From the NCBI GenBank assembly GCA_946965045.2, contig OX337230.1, forward strand, positions 372,001 to 436,000: 64,000 bases of DNA, in the 5' to 3' direction. The translations under genes and the position numbers were made by a program. Under the pieces are notes generated by a model. That model had not been told where the DNA came from. It saw only the letters and a program-made list of their open reading frames with translations, and ran no database searches. Below, in pieces: positions 51,865 through 63,711 of the stretch (the first letter of the stretch is position 1; every line of letters starts with the position of its first letter). The DNA comes from Epithemia pelagica. Its lineage: Eukaryota > Bacillariophyta > Bacillariophyceae > Surirellales > Surirellaceae.

Positions 51865-53922
51865 GATGATTTCGTTTATGGTTGGTCTTCAGTTGGTAAC
51901 TTGATTCAACTTTGTCGAGTTGCTGAAATTATGACAGGATGGAGAGAGAGGTTGGAATGGCAATGGTGTTGATTTACACTCTTGCACGAAACTCGCATTG
52001 CCTCGTCTGAAATTGTGAGAAAGGATTTTCTGTCCGTTCGGAAGCAGCGGACGAAGATGGGGGAAGGAAACCACATGATGTCAGCATACTGTTCGATCTA
52101 TAGTAAACGGTCCACACGTTGAACCATGAGGCATGACGTCACTGACGTTTAACACGGAACTTGACCCCTCTGTTTTCTTCGGCTACTAGTTTCCGCACAG
52201 TCACTGTGTCATTTCCGCGCGATCGCTCTGTCTCTCCATGAGTTGCGTTCTGACCTGGGTCTCGTCGTGATGTCACAGCTGTTTATAGTAGTGTACAATC
52301 TATGAACTAGTACGGTCGCCAATATAACCGCCAAATCTGAAGTAAGAAACGACTCGGAAGGTGCATCGAAAGGGATTCAGAAAGAGAGGAATAAGAACCC
52401 CGCAAGAGGACAAGAGACAAGACACAAGACGTGGTGCTGCCTACCAACATTGAGAACAGGACAAACGTTGTCGAGAGAGAGAGACCTCGTGTTCGGTTAA
52501 AGGGACCATTCTACATTACACCTGACAACCTGTGGAAACTTTCTGTGGAAAAGACTATAGAAATCCGGAAAAAACTTGGGGGAGAAACCAAGGACGCAAC
52601 AATGAGCTCTTAGAGTTACATCCAGAAGAAGTATGCATCCTTTCTCAGGGTTTGCAGGCTATCCGTGAATCCCCCGTATGGCGCATGTCTCGTCTTGGAT
52701 ACGGTCGTCCTTGTCTGTGTCTGGAGATAGACGAGTTTGGCAGAGACGACGACAAGGCCATGACGGCACTACCCTTGACGGTATCCTTTCGACCGCCACG
52801 TTGGGGCAAGCCGACTTTGTGAGAGCAACTTTGCTGCTGTTGCTGCATTCGGTCTACTCGCTCGGACGTCCTCTCCATCATGTTCTCGTCGTTCGTTCGA
52901 AACGTTTCCTCGAACGTATGCACAAAGGCATGAAGTGAAGAAACTTTTTTGCACTGGCAAGAGATTATCATATTATCTTCATGACCAATCATACAATAAA
53001 AAGGTTGGCATTCCGGATTGAAATCGAAAACGGCCGTGGATGCAATGTCACAAAAGGGGCTGAGAGAATCGCCACCAGAGAGAATCATGGTGATGTCATG
53101 GGGTCTGGCTGTCCTTCATGACAAGCACGGTTGGCACAACTCCTTTCTCTAGAAAACTACCACCAAGAAGCCCCTACATGTGGCTTGTAAACTACCAGTC
53201 CTCCTCCAGAGAGAAGAAGAAGAAGGAGCGATATTCTCGGTCCATCACTGAATGGTTGTGGCCTGTTCAGTAAGCACTGCTACTGTATTGCAACAGACAC
53301 GACAATACGGACGAGAACCGTCCTCATGTGATGAGAAAAAGGTTGTGTGGAGCGACACAAACCTTGCATGCGCAAGGCTGCACCGTTCTGTCTCGCACTC
53401 GTGGTTCGAACCATGCGCGATTGGTATTCCATTCAGCAATCAAGAGAGAGTCTCGTCATTCATTCCTCCACAGTTGTGGTGGTTGTGGAAAATGACAAGT
53501 GTTGCCTGGGTCATTGTCGGTAGCTTCTTGCGAGCGCCACCTGTATCGATTGGATGTTGATCCTCCCTCTACTTAGATACATTTTTGTCCGCGTATGTCG
53601 ACCACCCGAACCAAACCATGCGAGCCATGTTGGTTGACGAATCGTGTAGATCCAATTCCATCCGTCACACATTCGGGTCTGCGATTCCTCTCTAGAAACA
53701 AGTAGTTTCTCTGTTTTGTGCTGGGAGGATTGCGTTTTGCGTTCGCAGTTTGTAGGATTGGGTTGTTCTTCCTCCAAATGGTCCTGGGTCGGAAACAGCC
53801 ACGACAACAACACAAAGCGCTGCATCTGTTTTTCAAAGCGTTGACCGAGCATATGTGTTGAGGAAAGACATTTTTATTAAAAGTGGTATGGTGAGAAAAA
53901 CAGACCGCTCCGTGGCAGCGAT

Positions 53923-54006
<84 letters not shown>

Positions 54007-54433
54007 CATGGTCGAGAAGAACGCATTCTCGTTGAGGTCCTCCCCAAAACATGAGAATGACGGAGGCGGAATCTGGGGGTCCGTCACGCCGGGCGAGTCG
54101 GACCGGGAATGTGGTTCCGAATTCCTACAGACTTTGGTACACCATCTAAAACGCCGGGCGTGCCATGGATCGCTGTTTGGTGCGCCATCAAGTCGCTGAA
54201 GGGGAAAAGGAGGACAAACCGTGACCGAAGATTGATCGGCAACAACAAAATTTCCTTCGTTCTTCCCTTTTTCTCTTCCAGGACCGGACGAGAGACGCAA
54301 CATCTTTGTTGCAATAGAACATCAAACAACAAAGTCGCAACACAGTTTCTCCCAATCGCACTCTCTCTTTCATCAACTGTGGAGAAACGCAAGGACTGAT
54401 CCCATAAATCCTTCCGCACCACACAGTAATAGG
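51865..54433. other. Intergenic region between SLC4 pair and TPR/EF-hand gene
   Basis: 2.6 kb with no supported gene. Readings at 52431-52822 lack ATG starts and show no motif. The region includes a long CT microsatellite. Confidence 0.5.
53924..54004. repeat. (CT)n microsatellite
   Basis: About 40 uninterrupted CT units, 430 bp upstream of the TPR/EF-hand start codon. Confidence 0.97.
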
Positions 54434-57400
54434 ATGTTGGTACCCACTAGCTCTGCCAAAACCATTCATGAGGTACGTGTGCTCTACGGACTGTGTTGGA
54501 GAGTTTGCCTTTTCCTTTCTTTGAATCTCACATGGTTGGTTGGACAGCTTCGAGAACAAGGCAATGCCGCCTTCAAGGAGGGCGATTGGCAACGAGCCGT
54601 GGAGTTGTATACCCAAGCCATTGACTTTCATCACCAGGGTCGCAACAACAACAACAACACCCACCACAAAAACCCACCACCCTCCAACAATTCTCAATCG
54701 TTGAATTCGTCGTCGACGAGTCCAGTGCGCACGCCATCCGACCATTATTTGGTGTCGCTTTATTCCAATCGATCGGCCGCCTATTTGAAACAGGGCCACG
54801 CCGTCTTGGCCATAGGCGATGCCCACGAATGCATTGCCTTGAAACCCGATTATTACAAGGGGTATAGTCGATTGGGAGCGGCCTACTTGTCCTTGCAACA
54901 GTACGATTCCGCCATTGCCACCTTTCAACAAGGATTATTGAAATGTCCACCGCAAGAGGCCTTGCAAAAGGGATTGGCCGCCTCGCAACGAGCACATGAA
55001 CGATACCAACAACGACACCAACATCAACAACAATTGCACAATGATCCTTCTCGTCGTCGTCGACGACGACGATCCAGTCACTCCTTCTCGTCGCCGCCGC
55101 CGTTGTCTCCCGGCTATCATTCACCCATGACAACCACCACTACCACACTGCAATCCCCACAAGGACGATACGACGAAGAGGAGGACGAGCATGTGCCAAC
55201 AACAACAAGGAGCATGGTCGATCGTCCGACCGCCGTGGCTCGTGTCGCTCGGCAACGATCCATAGTGGCGGCCCGTCGCCTGTCATCATCACGGACAGGA
55301 GACCTGCGTCCTTCCTCCAATGCTCCTTTGTACGACCATTTGAGCACCAACAAAACGAACGGCGACAAGGATGACGATGATTACCGGACCGTCATTGCCG
55401 GCTTTGTGGCCCGTCAACAACACGACTTACGAGTGCTACTCGACGCCCTTCAAGCGCAATGGGACTTTGTGCAAATTTTGCAAACCTTGACGACCGAAGC
55501 GGCCAAACTGGCACTCTTGTTCAATGTCGTGGATACCAATCGCGATGGCACCATTTCCGCCACAGAATTGGCCGTCCTTCTCCAACACCAAGCACCCTTG
55601 GTACGAGTCAATACTAAAACGACGAACCAACCCAAACTCCACAATCCACATCCACAACCAGACACGACGAAAGGAACCAACCACCCACAACCACACGATT
55701 CATCCTGGACCGGTGTGTCTCCCTATTGGTTGGATCAAGCCATTACGGCCGTGGCCATTTTTGACAAGGATGGCGATGCTCGATTCAATGTCGACGAATT
55801 TTCCGAATATGTTCGCGTCTGGTTGGCCGAATTGAATTCCACTAGTCGTTTGACGACCAGTCCACCCCGCACTCCACAACCACCACCGCCCAATAATCAA
55901 CACTTGTCCCTGTTCGAGTTTGTCGATTACCTCGTGTTGCAAACCTTGTTTCATTCACCTCCCGCTGCCAATGACACGGATCCCCACCCGGAGGAGCAGG
56001 AGCCCTTGGTGGACCACCGTCGCGATTCGACTCGGACCATGACCCGACGGTCCTCGTCCATTCTCTCGCGTGATTGGAGTGTCGTCTTGGATCAAGGCGA
56101 TGACATTGATCGTCAAGTCAAATCGCGAGGACAATGGTTGGATATTTTGGGACAAGAAGACTTGTGGCAACTCTTTGCCCAGTGTTTGGCCTTGACACCC
56201 AAACAACCAAACCAACAACGAACCGAAACCACCACGGCCGTGTCCTGGGACGTGGTGGCCACAGCCTTGGTGCGGTTTGCCCAACAACAACCTGCGACTA
56301 CTACTAATACGACGACGACCATGCAGGCCGACATTCTCCCACCCACCATGGAGTTCTTACTCCACAGGGAACCGCAACGACCCGACCAACCATCCACCAC
56401 CAATCCTCCAGGAATGGCGGATTCCTCGCCTCAATCCTTGCCAACTACTAGTACCATGACTTATGAACAATTTGGACAATTCATGTTGGACTATGTGACA
56501 CTGGTTTGGAACCAACCCTTTGAGGCCGTGGCCAAAGAATTGGTGCACTTTCTCGAAAGTCTGCCATCCAATGACAACAACAACAACAGCAATGACGACG
56601 GATTTGGTCGTGCATGGAAGCAGATTCGGTCCGAATGGATCAACAAGAATACGATGAACGACCACACCACAACTACTCGTCCAGCCGAATCCGCTGTCAT
56701 TGGAACTACGTCGACCACCACAATACAACCTACGTTGGATTCCAGCCTTGTCGTCGTTCACCAAGAACCTCCGGCTCCTCCCACACCGCGCTTATCTCCT
56801 CCTTCCATTCGTCGTCACAAAAGACGCAACAGCAGTGAAGATTCCTCCGACAGTCCTCCAATCATGAGTACGGGCCCGACGGAACAGGACCGGCACGTAG
56901 CGCCTCCACAACCCGAAAGCAATACTACCGTCAGTCAAGTCGCTGCGGCTGCGGCGGCGGTTGCCGCAACTCAAAGTTCCGAAGGTTTACAGAAGGAAGA
57001 GAAAGAAACTGAAACGTCAAACATGGAGAAACTTTCATCCAACAATAAGGAAGAGGAACAAGAAGAAGATCAGAAACTGAACATGGACAACGAAGGAGCC
57101 AACAACGAGTCGGGCAAAGAAGACGAAAAACCGAAAACGGACAACGAAGGAGCCAACAAGGATCAGGACAAAGAAGACGAGGCATTGAAAATGGATACAC
57201 GAGAAACCGACAAGAAAGAAGAAAACGAAGATGCAAAAGAAACATCGAAAACGGGCGAACCAAAAACCAACATGGAAGAGGAAAAAGAAGAAACCGAAAA
57301 AGCAAAAATGGACGACAAAGAAATCAACAAAGAAAAGGAGAACGAAAACGAACACGATACATCGAAAATGGACGAACAAGAAAACAACAAGGAAGGGGAT

Positions 57401-59278
57401 AACGAAGAAGATAAAGAAAAATCGAATATGGACAAACCAGAAGAAGGACAGTCCGAAATGGACATCCAACAAAAAGTGGAGGGGAAACAGCTTCTTTCCG
57501 ATCGTGGCGAAGAATTTGAGGAACATTCTGTCCTGGAAGAGGAAGCATCTTTGGATTCCGTCTTGCATGGAAAGTTGGACCAGTTGTTCGAGTTGTGGGA
57601 CACGGCGGGCACTGGAATGGTTGAGCGAACGGTTTTGGAGCATGGTCTAAAGCTGTTTGAGCAAGAAAAGTCCTTGTTATCCCTGAACGAAGACGACATT
57701 GCTGTTGGTAAAGCACCAGCTGTCTCACCATCCCGACCAGCTCAAGAAACACCTCAACAGTTGGATCGAGATTCGTTTGCCCGTGTCGTGTCGGAATATG
57801 CCCGACACCAGCAACAACAACAAAATCCGCACCTTTCCAATCGAATGGAATACTTGCACGAGTTGATTGGCTTTCTGTGTTTGACGGCAGTGACAATGAC
57901 GGATATGGACATGGACATGTTTACTCACGCTACAATCGACCAAAGCGAAACGAACAATGACGAGGACGGAGAGAATGCTGGAGAGCGCAAACCATCGACC
58001 ACGGATCGTGGATTTCGACAACCGATTCGCCTCGAGTATGTCGATGACGAATCTACTTACACAAGTCCGCTGGATGGCCAGTTGTCTCTCTCGTCCTTGT
58101 CGACAAAGCTGGACGATACAAACTCATCCATCCATGACAGCCATCAGGTAGTTATTGTGACACCGTCGTCACCCACTCGAGATACACTCAACAAGAGCAA
58201 TGCTGTGACGGCTGACCGTCCCAGTGACGCCAAGGATAATCCGCCACTATCCGAGCAAAATGATCGTCTAGGCACGGAGAAGACTGAAGTGACCCCTATC
58301 GAGGGAAGAGAGTATATTGAAAATGATGGCACCAAGAGCCAAGAGGCAGGTCAAGTCGTGACAGCTTCATCCACAAGCGAAGTAACAGCGATTAAGAATG
58401 GCAACATGTCAACAAACGATCAGACGGGCACAACTGTACAAGCGCATGTCGAGCCTCACGGGGAGCCTTATGAGGACGAAAAGAAAGTCCAGGAACAAGA
58501 CTCTGGTAGGCAAGAGGCTCAGGCAGAAATTGATCAGATTCCGACCAACGGAGAAGATAATACCGCCCCTGTAGAGAATAATAACACATCAGAAGAGGTT
58601 TCAGATGAAAAGGCTGACGAAAAGCAACAAACAAAGGATGGAGGTGTGGGTGCAATCAGCACAATACCGATTCCGGCGAGTAAGGAAGCAGATGGTGACG
58701 ATAAGGCCACAGAAGAGATACCACAGCGGAACATCTCGATGGACGAGAAACAAGAATCACAGAATGAACCTGGGGTGGCTGAAGGCAAAGGGGGCGAAGC
58801 ATCTACCGAGATTCGGAGCGCTCCAGAAGGACAAGGTAAAGAAGGGGAGGGGATGGAAAACAATCCAAACGTTAATCGTACTACAGCCACGGCTGATGAA
58901 ACGGGTCAACCGGGTAGCAGCGAAGATCCGAAACCTGCTGAGAAACAATCTGATGCGGAGAAAGACGTGGCAGGTGACATGGTAACAACCGTTCCAGAAA
59001 TAATGAACGAGGAAACTGGAGGAGAAGAGAACCAACCGGTGCATGGACAACAACAGGCTAAAGAAAATACGGAAGCACAAGGCAGAAGTAACAAGGAAAA
59101 GGGAACAAGTATCAAGCTAAATGACAAAGAAGGTGACATGCCGCAAAAGGGGACTATCAGTGATTTCATTGAAGGGAACAATAAACGGAGCAGTGTTGTA
59201 AGTCAGGACGATTCGGATGGCTTTTTCAGCGCTTGTGAGGGCAATTCAGAAGACGGCTCAACGTGGGCAAGCGAGTGA
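54434..59278 (+). CDS. TPR and EF-hand protein with long charged tail
   Basis: 1614 codons from ATG 54434 if unspliced. A 75-bp GT-AG segment at 54473-54547 is probably an in-frame intron: removal joins SSAKTIHE to LREQGNAAFKEGDW, a typical TPR start, and gives 1589 residues, whereas retention adds 25 hydrophobic residues. A three-repeat TPR domain (to about 54990) resembles Hop/Sti1-type co-chaperone TPRs and is split by an Asn/Ser-rich insert. Two EF-hand loops follow, DTNRDGTISATE (from 55532) and DKDGDARFNVDE (from 55763), both with calcium-binding residues in place. From about 57000 on, Lys/Glu/Asp/Asn repeats form a charged, probably disordered region with degenerate units of about 20 residues (for example DNEGANN or DNEGANK). 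Likely a Ca2+-responsive scaffold binding chaperones or other partners; the function is inferred. Confidence 0.85.
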   Translation: MLVPTSSAKTIHEVRVLYGLCWRVCLFLSLNLTWLVGQLREQGNAAFKEGDWQRAVELYTQAIDFHHQGRNNNNNTHHKNPPPSNNSQSLNSSSTSPVRTPSDHYLVSLYSNRSAAYLKQGHAVLAIGDAHECIALKPDYYKGYSRLGAAYLSLQQYDSAIATFQQGLLKCPPQEALQKGLAASQRAHERYQQRHQHQQQLHNDPSRRRRRRRSSHSFSSPPPLSPGYHSPMTTTTTTLQSPQGRYDEEEDEHVPTTTRSMVDRPTAVARVARQRSIVAARRLSSSRTGDLRPSSNAPLYDHLSTNKTNGDKDDDDYRTVIAGFVARQQHDLRVLLDALQAQWDFVQILQTLTTEAAKLALLFNVVDTNRDGTISATELAVLLQHQAPLVRVNTKTTNQPKLHNPHPQPDTTKGTNHPQPHDSSWTGVSPYWLDQAITAVAIFDKDGDARFNVDEFSEYVRVWLAELNSTSRLTTSPPRTPQPPPPNNQHLSLFEFVDYLVLQTLFHSPPAANDTDPHPEEQEPLVDHRRDSTRTMTRRSSSILSRDWSVVLDQGDDIDRQVKSRGQWLDILGQEDLWQLFAQCLALTPKQPNQQRTETTTAVSWDVVATALVRFAQQQPATTTNTTTTMQADILPPTMEFLLHREPQRPDQPSTTNPPGMADSSPQSLPTTSTMTYEQFGQFMLDYVTLVWNQPFEAVAKELVHFLESLPSNDNNNNSNDDGFGRAWKQIRSEWINKNTMNDHTTTTRPAESAVIGTTSTTTIQPTLDSSLVVVHQEPPAPPTPRLSPPSIRRHKRRNSSEDSSDSPPIMSTGPTEQDRHVAPPQPESNTTVSQVAAAAAAVAATQSSEGLQKEEKETETSNMEKLSSNNKEEEQEEDQKLNMDNEGANNESGKEDEKPKTDNEGANKDQDKEDEALKMDTRETDKKEENEDAKETSKTGEPKTNMEEEKEETEKAKMDDKEINKEKENENEHDTSKMDEQENNKEGDNEEDKEKSNMDKPEEGQSEMDIQQKVEGKQLLSDRGEEFEEHSVLEEEASLDSVLHGKLDQLFELWDTAGTGMVERTVLEHGLKLFEQEKSLLSLNEDDIAVGKAPAVSPSRPAQETPQQLDRDSFARVVSEYARHQQQQQNPHLSNRMEYLHELIGFLCLTAVTMTDMDMDMFTHATIDQSETNNDEDGENAGERKPSTTDRGFRQPIRLEYVDDESTYTSPLDGQLSLSSLSTKLDDTNSSIHDSHQVVIVTPSSPTRDTLNKSNAVTADRPSDAKDNPPLSEQNDRLGTEKTEVTPIEGREYIENDGTKSQEAGQVVTASSTSEVTAIKNGNMSTNDQTGTTVQAHVEPHGEPYEDEKKVQEQDSGRQEAQAEIDQIPTNGEDNTAPVENNNTSEEVSDEKADEKQQTKDGGVGAISTIPIPASKEADGDDKATEEIPQRNISMDEKQESQNEPGVAEGKGGEASTEIRSAPEGQGKEGEGMENNPNVNRTTATADETGQPGSSEDPKPAEKQSDAEKDVAGDMVTTVPEIMNEETGGEENQPVHGQQQAKENTEAQGRSNKEKGTSIKLNDKEGDMPQKGTISDFIEGNNKRSSVVSQDDSDGFFSACEGNSEDGSTWASE
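54473..54547 (+). other. Probable in-frame intron of the TPR/EF-hand gene
   Basis: 75 bp starting GTACGT and ending TGGACAG, a multiple of three with no stop. Its translation (VRVLYGLCWRVCLFLSLNL...) does not fit a TPR leader. Confidence 0.75.
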
Positions 59279-59876
59279 ACAACGCAACGTGCACATTCCG
59301 GTGCTTCCAGGACTGGGTAGATAGATATAGATGGATGGATTTGAAGGATGACAGCAAGAGTTAATTTAGCAATTTTGTTCTAAACTCTGGATCTTGGTAG
59401 AGCTGATCAACTGGATTGTCGTTCATTTCCTATTTCTCACTATACCGTACACATGATTGAAGTCGGTAGAGATAGCTAGCTATACACTTTGGACTTTTTC
59501 TTTACAATGCTCTCCCAATTCATCAAATGTACTCTTCTTTGCATTAACATCACACAAATGGAGGGAAACGTCCCCACCAAACGACAATCACACCGAGTGT
59601 TTTGGTACACAGCTGAGTCTCGGTAGTACATTCATTCGAAAAAAGTATAATACCAAGTGAATCCGCTTCCATATTCCATATTCCACATTCCACAGTAGAG
59701 TCGAATGCATGGTCCACGAACATCCTGAACTTGACAACGTCCTGGAAGTTTGCCACCTCATCCTTCTACTCTTTCGTAGCGGAATCTTGGGATGTGTCGT
59801 GGTGCCTGCTCGTGGTATGTATTCGTTGTGTGTGGTTCCTTCTTCTTCCCATGTATAGTATTCTTCTATCGTATTT
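59279..59876. other. Convergent intergenic region
   Basis: 3' flanks of the TPR/EF-hand gene and the S2P gene; short repeated words (tagatagatatagatgg; atattccatattccacattcc). No gene. Confidence 0.5.
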
Positions 59877-62615
59877 TTACATGGGCACCATGATCAAGAG
59901 GGCGACAAACCAAACGGCAAAGGCCGCCACGGCACGGACGGGATCCAGGGGCGTGACTTCGTCGCGACAGGGCAATTCGCCATCCATGTGACAGGCACTG
60001 TAGACAGCCCAGGCTCCCACAAGGGCATCGGCCCGCGGCACCACCAGCGACGAGACAATCAAAACGAGCCACACCAACCCCGACAGTATGGCATGACCGC
60101 GTCGACCCAAGACGGACAGGGCCAATCGACCGCCATCGGTGGCCCCCAGGGGCAAGAGTTCCAAGGCATTCATCAAGAGTCCCACAAATCCGGCAATGGC
60201 AAAGGGATGCAAGGGAATGTAGGCGGAAAGGGCATCTTGTGTGGTAATAAAGCCGGCCGCCAAGGCCGAATCGACCACGGTTCCTCCCAAGGTACTCGTG
60301 AGCAAGGTATTGACCGACAAGGTGGGGAACAAGGACGCGAGTTGTGGTGAGGCGGTATTGGTCAATTCCAATCCCCAGACCAACCATGCCACGGAAACGG
60401 TGGAACCCACGAGGGGACCGGCCACGGCAAAATCAAACAAGACTTGCAGATTGGGAACCGGTTGTCTCAATCGCGTCAAACTGCACAAAATGGGAGGAAT
60501 CCCCAAACAGGGCAACAAGGTGGGCCAAGCAGTATCAATGGCAAGACTCTTGGATGATGATTGTGTCTCGTCATTGCCAATCACGGTTTGTTGCGAATTG
60601 TGCCAGGCCGCCACGGCTTGATGACCCAATTCGTGACAGAGCTGAATGGATAAAAGAGGTAGAAGCAGCAGGGAAAGTCGGGCCAGGTCATTGTCCAAGG
60701 GCGTCCACCAAAAGGGAACCACTATGGTGGTCATTTCGGAAAGGGTGGTTGGTGCTGTAGTCGTAAGCGCGGCCAACCGATGCCAGACTTCAGCTCCCGT
60801 GGCACCCTCGGTCGGATACAAACTCAATCCAAAGAGGACCGTCGACACGAGCGCCAAGGCATTGCTGGACCAGGTCAAGACTGGATTGGTCGTGGGTGTC
60901 AAGTCATGATTCAAGACCAACAAGACCGGATAGGGGTCTCCCGTTTCGTCATTGATCAGTAAGGGACCATTATAATTGTCGTCGTCATCCTCTTCGTCGT
61001 CAATGGTGAAGCGGGCAAATTCCGTCACCAAACAGACAGTGGGAATGGGATCCGTGATGGTCTTGGTGGTGGTCGTGGTGCTGCAGGTATCATTGGCAGT
61101 AACCGGTGGATTCCCCCAGTGTTGCTGCAAGGCGGTGTCCAATTGTTGAATCCAGGCAGCCGTCGTGGAATCCTCCTCCTTGGTTTTGTAAGTGGGAGAA
61201 GAGCTACTGGTCGTCCTACTGCGTGGTGATGGAGGAATTTTGCCCCGTACGATATAGCCACCCGGAATGGCTTGTTCGGCGGGGTGTGGACCAAAGTCCC
61301 ACAAGTTCCGCACCGACTCGTGTGACTGTGATTGTTGCAGAACGTGTTTGACGTGTTCCAATTGCCGGACCGTGACGGTTCGATCCGGATCGCGCGTGAC
61401 ACGTCCCCACGTGGCCATGGTACGACTGGCCGCCAGCGAATTCTCCACTTCCAAGAGCGTTTCATTTCCCACCAGTTCCGTGTCACCATTATCATCTTGG
61501 CGCACAATTTGAATGCGGGGATTCCGTCCAATGCGAATGTCAATGACAAAGCCGGGATCCTTTCGAAGGGTGGTGGAAGAAGAAGAACTCGAGGAATCCC
61601 ACAATGCAATTTCGTCCTCGTCCTTGTTCGATTCGATTCCTCCTCCTTGTTGCACACGAGCCATGGTTTGATTCAAGGACCGTTCCAAGGATTGATACAG
61701 GTACTGCTGTTGCATCAATTGATCTTGGTGTTCAATCAAGTCGCGCACAATGAAAGGTGCTTGATCAAATTGACAAGCGCGTTGTAAGGCAGCTGCGGCT
61801 GGGTCCTTGTTGTGGTCCTTGATGTTGAGGTCCTTGTTGAGCTTGACCGTGTCGTCGTCATCCTCCTCTTCCACAATATCTTGGAGGCAGCGACACAGCG
61901 CCCATCGACAGGACAGGGGCAAGTGCAAAAAGGTTTGAATGGCGCGTCGAAAGTCCAAGAGGGACGTATTGGGGGGTCGCAGTGGCATCCAGGCATTCAG
62001 TAAAAGCCAGGCCCGTTCCAATCCGTCCACAAGGGTTTGAAGCTCGTCCAAGGCGGCACGTCTCGTGCCATTGGACATGGGCATTTCCTGCAATGTACTT
62101 TGCAAATCGGTCAATTGATCCACCAAGGTTTGGTACCGAACACGGACTTGCTCCAATTCCCGCGCATCCTGGTCCTGGTCCTGGTCCTGGTTCTTGTCGT
62201 TGGGTGGGGGAGGCACGTGGACCAGTTCGGTTTGATTCGTGGAGGAGGAGGAGGAAGATACGGACGAGGACGACGATTCGGGAGTCGCCCCTAGTAGGGG
62301 AGGAACCGTTCGTCTGCTTCGTTTTGGTGTGGTGGTCCAAGAACCATTGGTCGTTCTTCGTCTCGGATGGGAGGGAACCGCCACAAAGGCATTGGCCATG
62401 GGAGGAGGAGTCCATTGGAGATTGCTTGGTTGAAACACAGCCACACGACTGCACCACCACCAAAGAATGCCGAGTCGTATCGTTATGGGGAACGAAGGGA
62501 TGGTCGTCGTCCTGGTCCGCATGGAGGATGCCACGACTCTCCCAGTTCTTGTTCTTGTCCATGTCTTGGTGGTGGGGACGACGATTGGAGCGTTGGTGCA
62601 AGAATCCATGGTCAT
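59877..62615 (-). CDS. EGY-like site-2 protease (peptidase M50), putatively plastid
   Basis: 912 residues from ATG 62615 (another ATG at 62609). The zinc site is HELGH at 60621-60635 (about residue 661) inside a hydrophobic helix (LLLLPLLSIQLCHELGHQAVA). The second S2P landmark is FDFAVAGPLVGS; the third is NALELLPLGATDGGR, matching the N-x4-LP-x4-DGGR motif that supplies the Asp ligand. This order, and the large soluble N-terminal part, resembles plant EGY1/EGY2 thylakoid metalloproteases, which cleave membrane proteins within the bilayer and affect chloroplast development. The N-terminus has a basic region and a hydrophobic stretch (LGILWWWCSRVAVF) that could be a plastid presequence (inference). 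The middle is rich in Thr/Ser/Asp loops and a short coiled coil. At least six membrane helices lie in the C-terminal third. Confidence 0.88.
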   Translation of the reverse strand: MTMDSCTNAPIVVPTTKTWTRTRTGRVVASSMRTRTTTIPSFPITIRLGILWWWCSRVAVFQPSNLQWTPPPMANAFVAVPSHPRRRTTNGSWTTTPKRSRRTVPPLLGATPESSSSSVSSSSSSTNQTELVHVPPPPNDKNQDQDQDQDARELEQVRVRYQTLVDQLTDLQSTLQEMPMSNGTRRAALDELQTLVDGLERAWLLLNAWMPLRPPNTSLLDFRRAIQTFLHLPLSCRWALCRCLQDIVEEEDDDDTVKLNKDLNIKDHNKDPAAAALQRACQFDQAPFIVRDLIEHQDQLMQQQYLYQSLERSLNQTMARVQQGGGIESNKDEDEIALWDSSSSSSSTTLRKDPGFVIDIRIGRNPRIQIVRQDDNGDTELVGNETLLEVENSLAASRTMATWGRVTRDPDRTVTVRQLEHVKHVLQQSQSHESVRNLWDFGPHPAEQAIPGGYIVRGKIPPSPRSRTTSSSSPTYKTKEEDSTTAAWIQQLDTALQQHWGNPPVTANDTCSTTTTTKTITDPIPTVCLVTEFARFTIDDEEDDDDNYNGPLLINDETGDPYPVLLVLNHDLTPTTNPVLTWSSNALALVSTVLFGLSLYPTEGATGAEVWHRLAALTTTAPTTLSEMTTIVVPFWWTPLDNDLARLSLLLLPLLSIQLCHELGHQAVAAWHNSQQTVIGNDETQSSSKSLAIDTAWPTLLPCLGIPPILCSLTRLRQPVPNLQVLFDFAVAGPLVGSTVSVAWLVWGLELTNTASPQLASLFPTLSVNTLLTSTLGGTVVDSALAAGFITTQDALSAYIPLHPFAIAGFVGLLMNALELLPLGATDGGRLALSVLGRRGHAILSGLVWLVLIVSSLVVPRADALVGAWAVYSACHMDGELPCRDEVTPLDPVRAVAAFAVWFVALLIMVPM

Positions 62616-63711
62616 GCTGTTGTTGTTGTTGGAGGTTTTTGTCGTTCTCGTCGCTTGGTACAAAATCACACAAATGTTCTGGATATCCTTTTTGTGGCCA
62701 GTGTTGTTGCTGTGTGGTTTCTATTATACCGAAGTAAAATAGGTAGTCGTCGAACTCTTGCTTGGTCGGTCGTCCTTCTCTTGCTTTCCGAGACACTTGT
62801 TTCTCTGTCGCTGGCTCTCTACTAGGTAATAGATGCGGTCGTCTCCTCGGGAAACACCACACACTCTCACAGTGATTCGACCAAAGGACGACGAGGAGGA
62901 GAGGATGAGAGGTGCAGATGAGAATACGAATAATAAAAGAAGAGAAGAGAGAGATGGTACTGGAGCTGGAGCGTCCGAGGGGTTGGCGCCGACCAACGAC
63001 GACGTCATGCCCGAGAGAGCGCGACTGCAAATCCCGTCCGAAACGAAAACTACCGACTAACGGTTCGATTCTGGTCCCGGAATTTTTTTGGTGGGGCCCA
63101 CAGGCGAGACGAGCGCGACAAAGTCCCGACTCCCGTCTCTCACCGGAAACTACCGTGGTGGATGCGTGGTCCCGGAAGTTTTGGTGGCGGCCCACATTCA
63201 TCACATTTTGTTATTTTTGAAAAAGAAACCAAGAGAGAATGAGAGAGCGGGAGCCACACGCAACAGGAGGAGCAAACAGTAGGGCTGTTGTGGTTGTTCG
63301 CTCCAACGCGAACTGTAAGTCGCCGTGTTGTGTAGTGTCGAGTGTATACGATTGTCGTTCCTGTGGATTCTCTCTCATCTCCCTTTTTGCTGTTTTGTTC
63401 GAGAGAGACTGCCGCGACGGTGGAGCAATCCAAGCACGGCTTCAACACACACACACGAACGGATTCACACAGCAAGAACAACAACAACAAGAAGAAACTG
63501 GTGTGTGCAACGGTGAGTAGAGAGAGAAAGCGCGCGTGAGTTTTGTCGTTTGGTTTGGTTGGTTGGTTGTCTCTCTCACACACCACACACGAACATATGA
63601 CTCGATGAGCGAGACGAGAGAGTTTTGTGGTTTGGTTTGGTTCGTTGGTTCGTTCGTTCGTTCTCTCTCCTTCGCGCACAAAATGGACTCGACACAGTTT
63701 TACATATACAG
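62616..63711. other. Region between S2P gene and MATE fragment
   Basis: 1.1 kb containing the S2P promoter and probably 5' UTR or an intron of the MATE gene. A good donor-like site (cggtgagtag) lies at 63511-63520, but the DNA upstream of it shows no MATE-like coding sequence. Confidence 0.5.

Noticed and set aside
52431-52822. Two overlapping plus-strand ORFs
   Set aside because: Both begin at GTG with no ATG, and no splice or domain evidence joins them.
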